Shown in pieces: positions 1-5,773 of a DNA stretch of 5,773 bases. Source of the stretch: Oscillospiraceae bacterium (GTDB lineage: Bacteria > Bacillota > Clostridia > Oscillospirales > Oscillospiraceae); assembly GCA_017936205.1 (NCBI GenBank), contig JAGBGB010000240.1:1-5773 (forward strand). Reading direction: 5' to 3'. The position numbers and the translations under genes are program-made. Below the pieces are notes generated by a model. The model saw only the letters and a program-made list of their open reading frames with translations, ran no database searches and was not told the DNA's origin. Position 1 is the stretch's first letter, and each line of letters begins with the position of its first letter.

Positions 1-1
1 G

Positions 2-3000
2 ACTATGCTGGCGCTGTTGGAGGAGTCTGTGGCTCTGTGGGACAGCTATGTGGAGCAATGCCTCCATCCGGATCACAAGATCGCACAGAAGCATGCCTTC
101 CGAATTATGAACTCCTTGAAGACCATTTGCGAGACCTTGTTTGAGGCTTGCGAGGAGTCTTTGGCTCCTAAGCTGGCACAGGTGCTGTTCTCCCATTTAT
201 CTGAGCTGCAGCAGATGGAGTGCTTCGTGCTGCTGGATGCCCTGTGTCGGGTTCCAACCGAGGCTGTCACTGAGGAAATGGTTGCCATGACGGAGCCACG
301 GATCCTTCAGATGCTGGATAGCACCGTTCCCAGATGGCAGATCGTGGCACTGCGCTGTGTCCATCATTTCCGACCTAAGTACAGAGGAGCGTTCCTTGCG
401 CAGATCTTAGAGCCCCGAGAGGAGGACGAGCCTACTGTTCGATATTTACGAAGTGGCTACCATAGAGAAGATTGGGATGTTGCACTGCTATACCTGAGCA
501 ATCTGAAGAATGCGGTACACTGGACTGTGAAGCAGGTGCAGATCCATATGCTGTGTCGTGATCTGGAACAGCATCCGGAGAATGCCTTCCACACAGCTAT
601 GCATCTGTCTAACCTCCTGTCTGTCAGCGAGCATTTACCTGTCCGAACCTATGCGGGAGAACGGCTCCTTGATATTTGTAAGGTCCTCAGGGATGACCAG
701 CGGAATGAGATCGCTGTGGATCTCATGCGTGAGCTGGAAACAGGTCAGGAGCAGGTGGCTCGGTTCATTCCTCAATATTTGGGCAGACTGCTGTGCACCC
801 TGCCGGAGAAGGAGCTGTGGGAGGCGATCTACTCTGCAGAGGAGCTCCTGCGCTCCGGTGCGAAGCGTCCTGCAGGACCCATTCTCCATACCTTAGGCTG
901 TGTCATTGCCCATGTAGGGGAGTCACGGAAGTCGGTGATCCGATATTGCCTGGGGCTTCTGATGGTGGGCATTGCTCATTATTATGATTCTACCCATCAA
1001 ACCGCCCTTACGGTGCTGTGCCATGAGGTGCTGGGCAATGAGGAGCTGTCTATGGAACTCAGGGGCTACTGCTTCTCCCGTGTGAGTAAGAAGCTCCTTT
1101 CTCTGCTCAGGGAACCCTCTGAGGGGCAGTTGACCTTCTTCAATCGGGCGGCGATGCTGAACCATGTGTACCGCTTCATGGTGCGTTATGAGCTGGATGT
1201 GGGAAGCTTCGTCTTCTCGGAGGAGAAGCCTGTTGCCTTCTTCCCCGGAACCTTCGATCCCTTCTCTGTGGGTCATAAGAGGATCGTGGAGGAATTGCGG
1301 AAACGAGACTTCGAGGTCTACATGGCAGTGGACGAGTTTTCTTGGAGCAAGCGGACTCTGCCCAAGCTGTTGCGGAGGAAGATCCTGCAAATGTCTACCG
1401 CAGAGCAGTGGGATGCCTATGTCTTCCCCGATGACCTGCCCATTAATATTGCCATATCCGAGGATTTGAAAAAGCTGCGGAGCTGCTTCCCGGGACGGAA
1501 GGTATATTTGGTAGCAGGCAGCGATGTGATCCACAATGCCTCTGCTTACGAAAAGGGCAGTACCGCCTCCTTCCCTCATATTGTGGTTCTCAGACCGGAG
1601 AGTGCAAATCTGCCTCCCGTTTCACGGATCCTAAAGGGAGAGTGGGTGGAATTCTCCCTGCCGGAGCAGGTGGAGGGCATCAGCTCTACTCGGATCCGAG
1701 ATTATATTGATAAAAATCTGGATGTGTCTGCACTGGTAGACCCCATTGTCCAGAGCTATATTTACGAATACGGTTTGTATCTGCGGACGCCTATGAACAA
1801 GCAGCTGCTGACACCGGAGGAGTATATCTTCCGCAGCCTGACTTTGGACGGCGGCGCTATGGAGGTTCGTCTGCTGACCCGCAGGGAGGAACAGATCTAC
1901 GGTCGGGCGGTCGGACACAGTGTCAGCATTGCTGAGCTGTATGGAGAGCTGAAGAATGTGGAGGCGTGTTCTGCCGTTCGCCGCCTTGCCTCCGGCAAGC
2001 TGCTGATGGTGGATAAGGTGGAAGGACAGCGACCACAGGAGCTGCTGAACGAACTGCTGGTTCGCAGTCTGCCTCAGGAGCATAGCTATGCTCTGTGCCG
2101 TCATAGTGAGGTCTTGGCTCCCATTCTGGAGCAGTTGGGCTTCCTCCCTGTAGAGGGGGTGGAGGGTCTGTACTATGTAGATATGCGGGCGCCCATGATC
2201 CTGATCCAGGATCTGCGGCTGTGTATCAAGCAGCCCCATCGCAGCTCCTACGAGGTGGAACAGGCAGTGGAGCAGACTCGTCCTCGGTTGCGTAAGGCTC
2301 TGACCCGACTGTATCCGGGGAAGCTCCTTGTGTCCTTCGATGCGGAAATGCTGAATCAGGCACTGCTGTTCAAGGTGCAGCAGCTCAATCCCACAGAGGG
2401 AAAGCTGGGGCCTAAAATGTGTGTGCCCTATGGAAAGATCCTGTCTGACGAGATCGTGCCCAAAACCGTTACCAAGACCCTCCATGTGGAGAAGAGCTTT
2501 GACCCCAGAGGGGAGAGCTTCTCCATTGTGGAGTACCCGGGCTATAGCTCTCTGACCAACCAAATGCGTACCATTAAGGCATTCCGTCGCCCTGTGATCC
2601 TGGTGGACGATCTGCTCCACAAGGGCTATCGGATCGAGAAGCTGAATCCCCTCTTCGTGCAGGAGAAGCTGGATATTGACCATGTGGTGGTCGCCATTTG
2701 CTCCGGTCGAGGGCGGGATGTGCTCCGTGCCCAAGGCAGACAGGTGGAGTGGGAGTATTTTATTCCCAATCTCCACTATTGGGTCACAGAAAGCCTGCTC
2801 TATCCCTTTGTGGGAGGAGACTCCGTAGAGGGACGATTGCCGGAGGGACGGATGCTACCTTCTATGAATTTGATCCTGCCATACTTCTACCCCAAATATT
2901 TTAAGAATACTTCGGAGCAGGCAGTCAGGAGCCTCTGCAGAACGGCTCTGGGAAATGCCCTGCAGATCCTGCGTGCCTTGGAACGCACCCACCAGCGGAG

Positions 3001-3175
3001 CTTCCATACGGCCCTGACCCTGCGGAAGCTGGGAGAGGCCCTTCGCCATCCTCGGCTGCCGGATCGGGGGCGGAATATGACCTATCAATTCTCTGCACAG
3101 GCATCTTCTTACTTAGAAGATGATCTGCTGCTCTTCGATCGACTGTCTACAGGAGGGAAAGAGAATGGAATATAA
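2..3175 (+). CDS. Large multidomain protein: helical N-terminus, NadD-like nucleotidyltransferase, GNAT-like segment, PRTase-like domain (5'-partial)
   Basis: The frame is open to the left edge, so the true start is probably outside the window. The first in-window ATG is at 5, but only four bases precede it and no ribosome site can be judged; residue numbers here count from that ATG (1056 residues). Residues 1-400 are helix-rich and repetitive in character, like HEAT/ARM-type scaffolds. Residues 410-594 form a nucleotidyltransferase domain with GTFDPFSVGH (415-424), which corresponds to the (H/T)xGH active-site motif with Ser at the first position, YLVAGSD (501-507) and the C-terminal ISSTRIR (559-565). 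These are hallmarks of the NadD/CoaD cytidylyltransferase-like superfamily. Residues 620-730 may be GNAT-like (weak: a LEQLGF segment near 708-713). Residues 740-945 look like a type I phosphoribosyltransferase, with VILVDDLLHKG (864-874) resembling the PRPP-binding loop. The C-terminus is helical. The gene overlaps the next one by 11 bases. The fold calls are fairly safe; the substrate is unknown, and a housekeeping NadD role is unlikely at this size. Confidence 0.
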   Translation, partial: TMLALLEESVALWDSYVEQCLHPDHKIAQKHAFRIMNSLKTICETLFEACEESLAPKLAQVLFSHLSELQQMECFVLLDALCRVPTEAVTEEMVAMTEPRILQMLDSTVPRWQIVALRCVHHFRPKYRGAFLAQILEPREEDEPTVRYLRSGYHREDWDVALLYLSNLKNAVHWTVKQVQIHMLCRDLEQHPENAFHTAMHLSNLLSVSEHLPVRTYAGERLLDICKVLRDDQRNEIAVDLMRELETGQEQVARFIPQYLGRLLCTLPEKELWEAIYSAEELLRSGAKRPAGPILHTLGCVIAHVGESRKSVIRYCLGLLMVGIAHYYDSTHQTALTVLCHEVLGNEELSMELRGYCFSRVSKKLLSLLREPSEGQLTFFNRAAMLNHVYRFMVRYELDVGSFVFSEEKPVAFFPGTFDPFSVGHKRIVEELRKRDFEVYMAVDEFSWSKRTLPKLLRRKILQMSTAEQWDAYVFPDDLPINIAISEDLKKLRSCFPGRKVYLVAGSDVIHNASAYEKGSTASFPHIVVLRPESANLPPVSRILKGEWVEFSLPEQVEGISSTRIRDYIDKNLDVSALVDPIVQSYIYEYGLYLRTPMNKQLLTPEEYIFRSLTLDGGAMEVRLLTRREEQIYGRAVGHSVSIAELYGELKNVEACSAVRRLASGKLLMVDKVEGQRPQELLNELLVRSLPQEHSYALCRHSEVLAPILEQLGFLPVEGVEGLYYVDMRAPMILIQDLRLCIKQPHRSSYEVEQAVEQTRPRLRKALTRLYPGKLLVSFDAEMLNQALLFKVQQLNPTEGKLGPKMCVPYGKILSDEIVPKTVTKTLHVEKSFDPRGESFSIVEYPGYSSLTNQMRTIKAFRRPVILVDDLLHKGYRIEKLNPLFVQEKLDIDHVVVAICSGRGRDVLRAQGRQVEWEYFIPNLHYWVTESLLYPFVGGDSVEGRLPEGRMLPSMNLILPYFYPKYFKNTSEQAVRSLCRTALGNALQILRALERTHQRSFHTALTLRKLGEALRHPRLPDRGRNMTYQFSAQASSYLEDDLLLFDRLSTGGKENGI
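3151..3157 (+). promoter_or_regulatory. Shine-Dalgarno for the dehydrogenase-like gene
   Basis: AGGAGGG lies 7 bases upstream of the ATG at 3165. It decides the start: an in-frame ATG at 3120 has no comparable site and would add 15 residues with no family resemblance. The site lies inside the 3' end of the preceding gene, consistent with translational coupling. Confidence 0.85.
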
Positions 3176-4370
3176 ACGCTATGGAGACTTCTGCCTGTGC
3201 AGCTTAGGTGGGGCATTCCCACAGGAGGCGACTCCTTGCCAATTGTTTTCTCCACTGGTATTCTTGGTGGATCGGGAGCCTCAGCATCATCGTGGCTGGT
3301 TCGGCATTCGCTCTGTGGATGAGATTTTTGAAGAAGAAACCGCTGCTGTGCTGACCCCAAGAGAGAAGCAGCAGGGGGATCTTGAGGAGCTGCGAGACTT
3401 CGTGGAGGAGTGGGGAGCTACGGTTCTCAATACCGCCTTCTCCCGATGCTTTTCCTTCCTGACAGCCCCTAAGACTGCAAAAAAAATGACCCTTGTGGGC
3501 TTGGGCGATGTGGGAGGAACGCTCCTGACTGCACTGAAGCTTCTGGACAGCTCCATTGAGGAGATCGCTGTTTACGATCCCAATGAGGCCCAGTGCAAGC
3601 GGTATGAGGCAGAGCTGAATCAGGTTCTGGGTCGGGGAAGTCCTCGGATCACCATAGCCCGAAAGGAAGAGCTGTTTTCCTGTGATGTGTTCCTGTTTAC
3701 TGCCTCCCGTGGTGTGCCGGCAGTGGGACAGCAGGTGCAGGATGTCCGTATGGTTCAGTATGCGCTGAATCGGGATATGCTGAAGGTCTATGCAAGACAA
3801 GCGAGAGAGGCAGGCTTCATGGGACTGTTCTGCCAGATCTCCGATCCTGTGGATCAGCTTTCCCGTGTGGTGTTTTTAGAAAGCAATCGGAATGAAGCCG
3901 GTGTCTTCGATGGGAAGGGCTTGCTGCCGGAGCAGATTCAGGGCTTCGGTCTGGGAGTCATGGCAGCCAGAGCCGCCTATTATGGGCGCAGGGAAGGGAT
4001 CGACTTCTCCCACGGCTGTGCCTTCGGGCCTCATGGGAAGGATCTGATCGTTGCCAACGATCCTTTGAATTATGATCCTGCTCTGTCGGAACGGCTGACG
4101 GAGCTGACGGTGCAGGCGAATTTGGAGGTGCGCAGCTATGGCTTCAAGCCCTATATTGCACCGGCACTGTCCTCAGCGGCTTTGAGTATTCTGCCCCTGC
4201 TTCGGGGGGAGGTACACTACGGAGCCGTTCCCATAGGCGGGGCATATCTGGGCTGTCGCAGCAGCTTCAGTAAGCAGGGACTTCTGATCGAGAAGCAGCC
4301 ACTGCATGAGCAGCTCCTGAGCCGCATTGAGACGGTGCGGAAGAAGCTGGAGGACTTCGACTATGATTGA
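3165..4370 (+). CDS. Lactate/malate dehydrogenase-family protein with N-terminal extension and altered catalytic Asp
   Basis: This is a 401-residue protein of the L-2-hydroxyacid (lactate/malate) dehydrogenase family, which normally has about 310-330 residues; the extra length is an N-terminal region of about 105 residues. Visible motifs are the Rossmann loop GLGDVGG (112-118), an acidic residue ending the second strand (D138 in YDPN, suggesting NAD over NADP), FTASRGVP (178-185), and SDPVD (226-230) in place of the usual NPVD. R195 sits where the substrate-loop Arg is expected, R269 matches the substrate-binding Arg, and H290 in GPHG matches the catalytic His. In the usual LDSAR segment this protein reads VMAAR (265-269), so the Asp partner of the catalytic His appears to be M266. 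Oxidoreductase activity may therefore be altered or lost. The C-terminal GAVPIGGAYLG (353-363) fits the family's last strands. The gene overlaps its neighbours by 11 and 8 bases. Family assignment is strong; calling it lactate or malate dehydrogenase would not be justified. Confidence 0.93.
   Translation: MEYKRYGDFCLCSLGGAFPQEATPCQLFSPLVFLVDREPQHHRGWFGIRSVDEIFEEETAAVLTPREKQQGDLEELRDFVEEWGATVLNTAFSRCFSFLTAPKTAKKMTLVGLGDVGGTLLTALKLLDSSIEEIAVYDPNEAQCKRYEAELNQVLGRGSPRITIARKEELFSCDVFLFTASRGVPAVGQQVQDVRMVQYALNRDMLKVYARQAREAGFMGLFCQISDPVDQLSRVVFLESNRNEAGVFDGKGLLPEQIQGFGLGVMAARAAYYGRREGIDFSHGCAFGPHGKDLIVANDPLNYDPALSERLTELTVQANLEVRSYGFKPYIAPALSSAALSILPLLRGEVHYGAVPIGGAYLGCRSSFSKQGLLIEKQPLHEQLLSRIETVRKKLEDFDYD
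4349..4353 (+). promoter_or_regulatory. Shine-Dalgarno for the flavoprotein gene
   Basis: GGAGG lies 9 bases upstream of the ATG at 4363 and inside the end of the preceding gene. It supports 4363 over the in-frame ATG at 4327, which has no good site and would add 12 residues that overlap the upstream gene further. Confidence 0.8.
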
Positions 4371-5397
4371 TGTGCTGATGCCCGTTCGGGCTCCACGGCT
4401 GTTAAGAGTGCTGGAATTTGCTCTGGAAGGGGTGGAGTACCGCTTCGTGGAGAAGCCTCGACAGGGCACACGGATCCTCTTCGCCCTGTGTACAGATCAA
4501 TGTGGGATCCATCCCCAAACGCTGGAATTGCTTCGTCTGCTCCGCAGTGAGACTGGTGTTTTAGAGGGCTGCAAGGCAGTTGTGATCGTGGATGGAGAAA
4601 GTGAGCTGTACACCAAGGAGTTGGCACAAGAGCTCTGCTTGGCTGCCTCCCTTGCGGGCTGCTGTTTCCCCGGCAAGCCTCTGGTAGAGGGAACGGCTTC
4701 TCTTTATAATCAGCACATTTTGGCACAGCAGCGAGGCTTGTCTGTAGAGCAGACCTACCTGCTGCGCTGCAGGGAGCTGGTGCAGCGGCTTCTGGACTAC
4801 GAACCCCCACGATTTGAGCGGCCGTCTCTGCTGGTGCTCCATGCTTCTGAGAAGGGGCGTTCTGCCACCCTCTGGCTATGGGAGAAGCTGCGTAGGCGTT
4901 TGGAGGAGGTCTGCGACATTCAGGAGGTCAGCCTACAGAACGGAACGATTTATGATTGTCGGGGCTGCTCCTATCATGCCTGCCTCCACTTTGCTCAGAA
5001 TGAGGGCTGCTTCTACGGAGGAGCCATTGCAGAAACGGTGCTGCCGGCTATACGCAGGAGCAATGTCCTTCTGTTCCTGTGCCCCAACTACAATGATGCA
5101 GTCAGTGCCAATCTTACGGCACTGTTCAACCGCTTGACCAGCTTCCTGCTGCACAGTCATTTGTATGACAAGTATCTGTACGGCATGGTGGTGTCCGGCT
5201 ATTCCGGCAGTGATCTGGTGGCGAGGCAGCTTCTGGGTGCCATGTGCCTGAACAAAACCGCACAGCTCCCTCCTCACTTCTGTATGCTGCAAACCGCCAA
5301 CGACCTGCAAGCCATCCAACAGCTGCCAAAAATAGAGGAGCAGCTGGATCACTTCGCAGAAGGGATCCTCCGCAACATCCTCCCAACAGCAAAATAA
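4363..5397 (+). CDS. NADPH-dependent FMN reductase-like flavoprotein with cysteine cluster (two-part)
   Basis: The protein has 344 residues. Residues 154-345 resemble the flavodoxin-fold NADPH-dependent FMN reductase / iron-sulfur flavoprotein family. LVLHASEKGRSATL (157-170) holds the flavin phosphate-binding loop, and NVLLFLCPNYNDAVSANL (234-251) with the following FNRLTSF matches the conserved strand-loop-helix around the flavin. Between them is a cysteine cluster, C199-RG-C202-SYHA-C207 and C216, at the place where related proteins carry redox or [Fe-S]-binding cysteines; a bound cluster or disulfide chemistry is inference. Residues 1-150 form an extra domain, with RILFALCTDQCGIHP (37-51), VVIVDGESELYTKELA (73-88) and FPGKPLVEGTASL (102-114). 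It may be a second flavodoxin-like half without its own phosphate loop. No signal peptide or membrane segment is seen, so it is probably cytoplasmic. The gene overlaps the dehydrogenase-like gene by 8 bases and a terminator follows directly. It probably supplies or accepts electrons for the same pathway. Confidence 0.92.
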   Translation: MIDVLMPVRAPRLLRVLEFALEGVEYRFVEKPRQGTRILFALCTDQCGIHPQTLELLRLLRSETGVLEGCKAVVIVDGESELYTKELAQELCLAASLAGCCFPGKPLVEGTASLYNQHILAQQRGLSVEQTYLLRCRELVQRLLDYEPPRFERPSLLVLHASEKGRSATLWLWEKLRRRLEEVCDIQEVSLQNGTIYDCRGCSYHACLHFAQNEGCFYGGAIAETVLPAIRRSNVLLFLCPNYNDAVSANLTALFNRLTSFLLHSHLYDKYLYGMVVSGYSGSDLVARQLLGAMCLNKTAQLPPHFCMLQTANDLQAIQQLPKIEEQLDHFAEGILRNILPTAK

Positions 5398-5401
5398 AGC
5401 C

Positions 5402-5439
5402 AAAGAGTCCGCCTCAGAAAAAAGTGAGACGGACTCTTT
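5402..5439 (+). terminator. Intrinsic hairpin terminator of the three-gene operon
   Basis: Arms 5402-5416 (AAAGAGTCCGCCTCA) and 5425-5439 (TGAGACGGACTCTTT) pair over 15 positions with one C-A mismatch (5412/5429), around an 8-base A-rich loop. The stem begins 4 bases after the TAA at 5395-5397. The plus-strand T-run is short (TTTCCTT), while the opposite strand has TTTGGCTTTATTTT, so it could stop transcription from both sides. Confidence 0.85.
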
Positions 5440-5479
5440 CCTTACCACCAAATTCCGATTTGTCGCACAGTTTGATTTA

Positions 5480-5510
5480 CCCCTTCGTAGGGGCGCGCAT
5501 TGCGCGTCCG
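5480..5510 (+). repeat. G+C-rich palindromic repeat, left copy
   Basis: Two small hairpins sit side by side: CCCCT/AGGGG around TCGT (5480-5493), and CGCGCA/TGCGCG around one T (5494-5506). The part at 5493-5510 recurs in inverted orientation at 5609-5620 continued at 5768-5773, on either side of the 140-bp element. It resembles short dispersed intergenic palindromes seen in gut Clostridia; no protein is encoded. Confidence 0.75.
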
Positions 5511-5533
5511 GTTCATGACGGAACGGCATGAAC
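5511..5533. repeat. Short inverted repeat (hairpin)
   Basis: GTTCATG (5511-5517) and CATGAAC (5527-5533) are perfect complements around a 9-base loop, ACGGAACGG. It abuts the left G+C-rich palindrome and appears to be part of the same structured, non-coding repeat unit. Confidence 0.6.
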
Positions 5534-5583
5534 ACAAAAACCACCGATAATAATATATTTCCCAAAAAATCGGAACATTTTTC

Positions 5584-5608
5584 ACAACCACCAATTCTTG
5601 GCGGTTGT
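5584..5608. repeat. Hairpin next to the right palindrome copy
   Basis: ACAACCACCAA (5584-5594) and TTGGCGGTTGT (5598-5608) pair at 10 of 11 positions around a 3-base loop. It directly adjoins the right copy of the G+C-rich repeat (from 5609), mirroring the hairpin beside the left copy. No useful T-run follows, so a terminator is less likely than part of a repeat element. Confidence 0.6.
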
Positions 5609-5613
5609 CGGAC

Positions 5614-5620
5614 GCGCAAT
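5614..5620. repeat. Target-site duplication, left copy
   Basis: GCGCAAT directly abuts the left end of the 140-bp element and is identical to 5761-5767 at its right end. The duplicated bases lie at the centre of a near-palindrome in the original target. Confidence 0.75.
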
Positions 5621-5760
5621 GGAGGCTGCTGAAAAAGTCCCCTTGTAAAAATTTTTACCACAAAACTCGGCGTATTCCGAACATTTTGAAACCATATATC
5701 GTAAAATCTCCCGTTTTTTCGGAGTACGATTTTGAAAATCGGACTTTTTCAGCAGCCTCC
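5621..5760. mobile_element. 140-bp MITE-like element with 20-bp terminal inverted repeats
   Basis: The ends are perfect inverted repeats: GGAGGCTGCTGAAAAAGTCC at 5621-5640 and its exact reverse complement at 5741-5760. The element is flanked by GCGCAAT on both sides (5614-5620 and 5761-5767), the expected target-site duplication. The match extends to 8 bases if the terminal C at 5760 is counted as target. The A+T-rich interior carries no ORF and has further palindromes: 5645-5658 (GTAAAAATTTTTAC), 5698-5703 with 5725-5730, and 5728-5740. It is best read as a non-autonomous miniature inverted-repeat transposable element moved by a transposase encoded elsewhere. I cannot name the insertion sequence family. 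Confidence 0.8.
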
Positions 5761-5767
5761 GCGCAAT
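5761..5767. repeat. Target-site duplication, right copy
   Basis: GCGCAAT directly follows the right terminal inverted repeat. Deleting the element with this copy restores a continuous sequence matching the inverted left palindrome. Confidence 0.75.
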
Positions 5768-5773
5768 GCGCGC

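Larger units (their letters stand above)
5609..5773 (-). repeat. G+C-rich palindromic repeat, right inverted copy, split by a mini-element and cut by the window edge
   Basis: CGGACGCGCAAT (5609-5620) joined to GCGCGC (5768-5773) is the exact reverse complement of 5493-5510. The two parts are separated by the 140-bp element (5621-5760) plus the second copy of its 7-bp flanking repeat (5761-5767). The copy runs off the right edge. Confidence 0.7.

Noticed and set aside
923..1579. Minus-strand open frame of 218 codons
   Set aside because: It is antisense to the helical and nucleotidyltransferase part of the first gene; no motif is recognisable and it fits a by-product of codon use on the other strand.
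1235..1786. Calling the first gene nadD
   Set aside because: Only one internal domain resembles NadD. The total size, fused domains and Ser in the active-site motif argue against the housekeeping NaMN adenylyltransferase.
1631..2776. Long minus-strand open frame (381 codons)
   Set aside because: It lies entirely opposite the nucleotidyltransferase/PRTase gene, whose plus-strand frame carries recognisable motifs. Its translation is rich in His, Gln and Leu with no family pattern.
3120..3164. Upstream ATG as the start of the dehydrogenase-like gene
   Set aside because: It lacks a Shine-Dalgarno and would deepen the overlap; the ATG at 3165 has AGGAGGG 7 bases upstream.
5244..5531. Plus-strand open frame overlapping the end of the flavoprotein gene
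   Set aside because: Out of frame with a motif-bearing gene and reads through the terminator; the low-complexity Pro/Lys/Arg-rich translation looks non-biological.
5540..5575. A+T-rich stretch as a possible promoter for a gene to the right
   Set aside because: TAATAT-like hexamers occur, but no convincing -35 at proper spacing is seen and no gene follows within the window.
4933..5661. Minus-strand open frame spanning the terminator and part of the repeats
   Set aside because: It would cross the mini-element boundary, the hairpins and the terminator, and runs antisense to the flavoprotein gene. The protein has no recognisable domain.
5480..5773. CRISPR array or tRNA gene in the repeat-rich tail
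   Set aside because: The repeats are inverted, few and irregularly spaced, with no repeated unit-spacer pattern and no cloverleaf or TTC-type T-arm.

Overview
The window holds a tightly packed block of three genes on the plus strand (from the left edge to 5397), followed by about 375 bases of non-coding DNA built from hairpins and nested small repeats. The moderate-to-high G+C coding DNA, strong AGGAGG-type ribosome binding sites, the protein families and the style of the short palindromic repeats suggest an anaerobic Firmicute of the class Clostridia, perhaps an Oscillospirales/Ruminococcaceae gut commensal. This placement is an inference by eye; no rRNA or marker gene is present.

Region 1 (left edge to 3175) is a very large multidomain protein, open at the left edge. 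A roughly 400-residue helical N-terminal part is followed by a NadD/cytidylyltransferase-like nucleotidyltransferase domain (GTFDPFSVGH and ISSTRIR motifs), a possible GNAT-like segment, and a phosphoribosyltransferase-like domain (VILVDDLLHKG). Region 2 (3165-4370) encodes a lactate/malate dehydrogenase-family protein with an N-terminal extension of about 105 residues; its expected catalytic Asp appears to be Met. Region 3 (4363-5397) encodes a flavodoxin-fold, NADPH-dependent FMN reductase-like protein with a cysteine cluster and an extra N-terminal domain. The genes overlap by 11 and 8 bases, each downstream start has its own Shine-Dalgarno, and a hairpin terminator follows 4 bases after the last stop, so they look like the end of one translationally coupled operon. 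All three products belong to families that handle nucleotides or nucleotide cofactors (nucleotidyl transfer, PRPP chemistry, NAD-dependent hydroxyacid chemistry, flavin reduction). I infer a shared cofactor- or nucleotide-related pathway whose substrate cannot be read from the sequence.

Region 4 (5398-5773) has no credible gene. After the terminator there is a G+C-rich palindromic repeat (5480-5510). Its inverted partner near the right edge is split by a 140-bp miniature element (5621-5760) with perfect 20-bp terminal inverted repeats, flanked by a 7-bp direct repeat GCGCAAT. Removing the element and one copy of GCGCAAT restores an exact 18-base inverted match to the left copy. The DNA therefore records one small repeat inserted into another.
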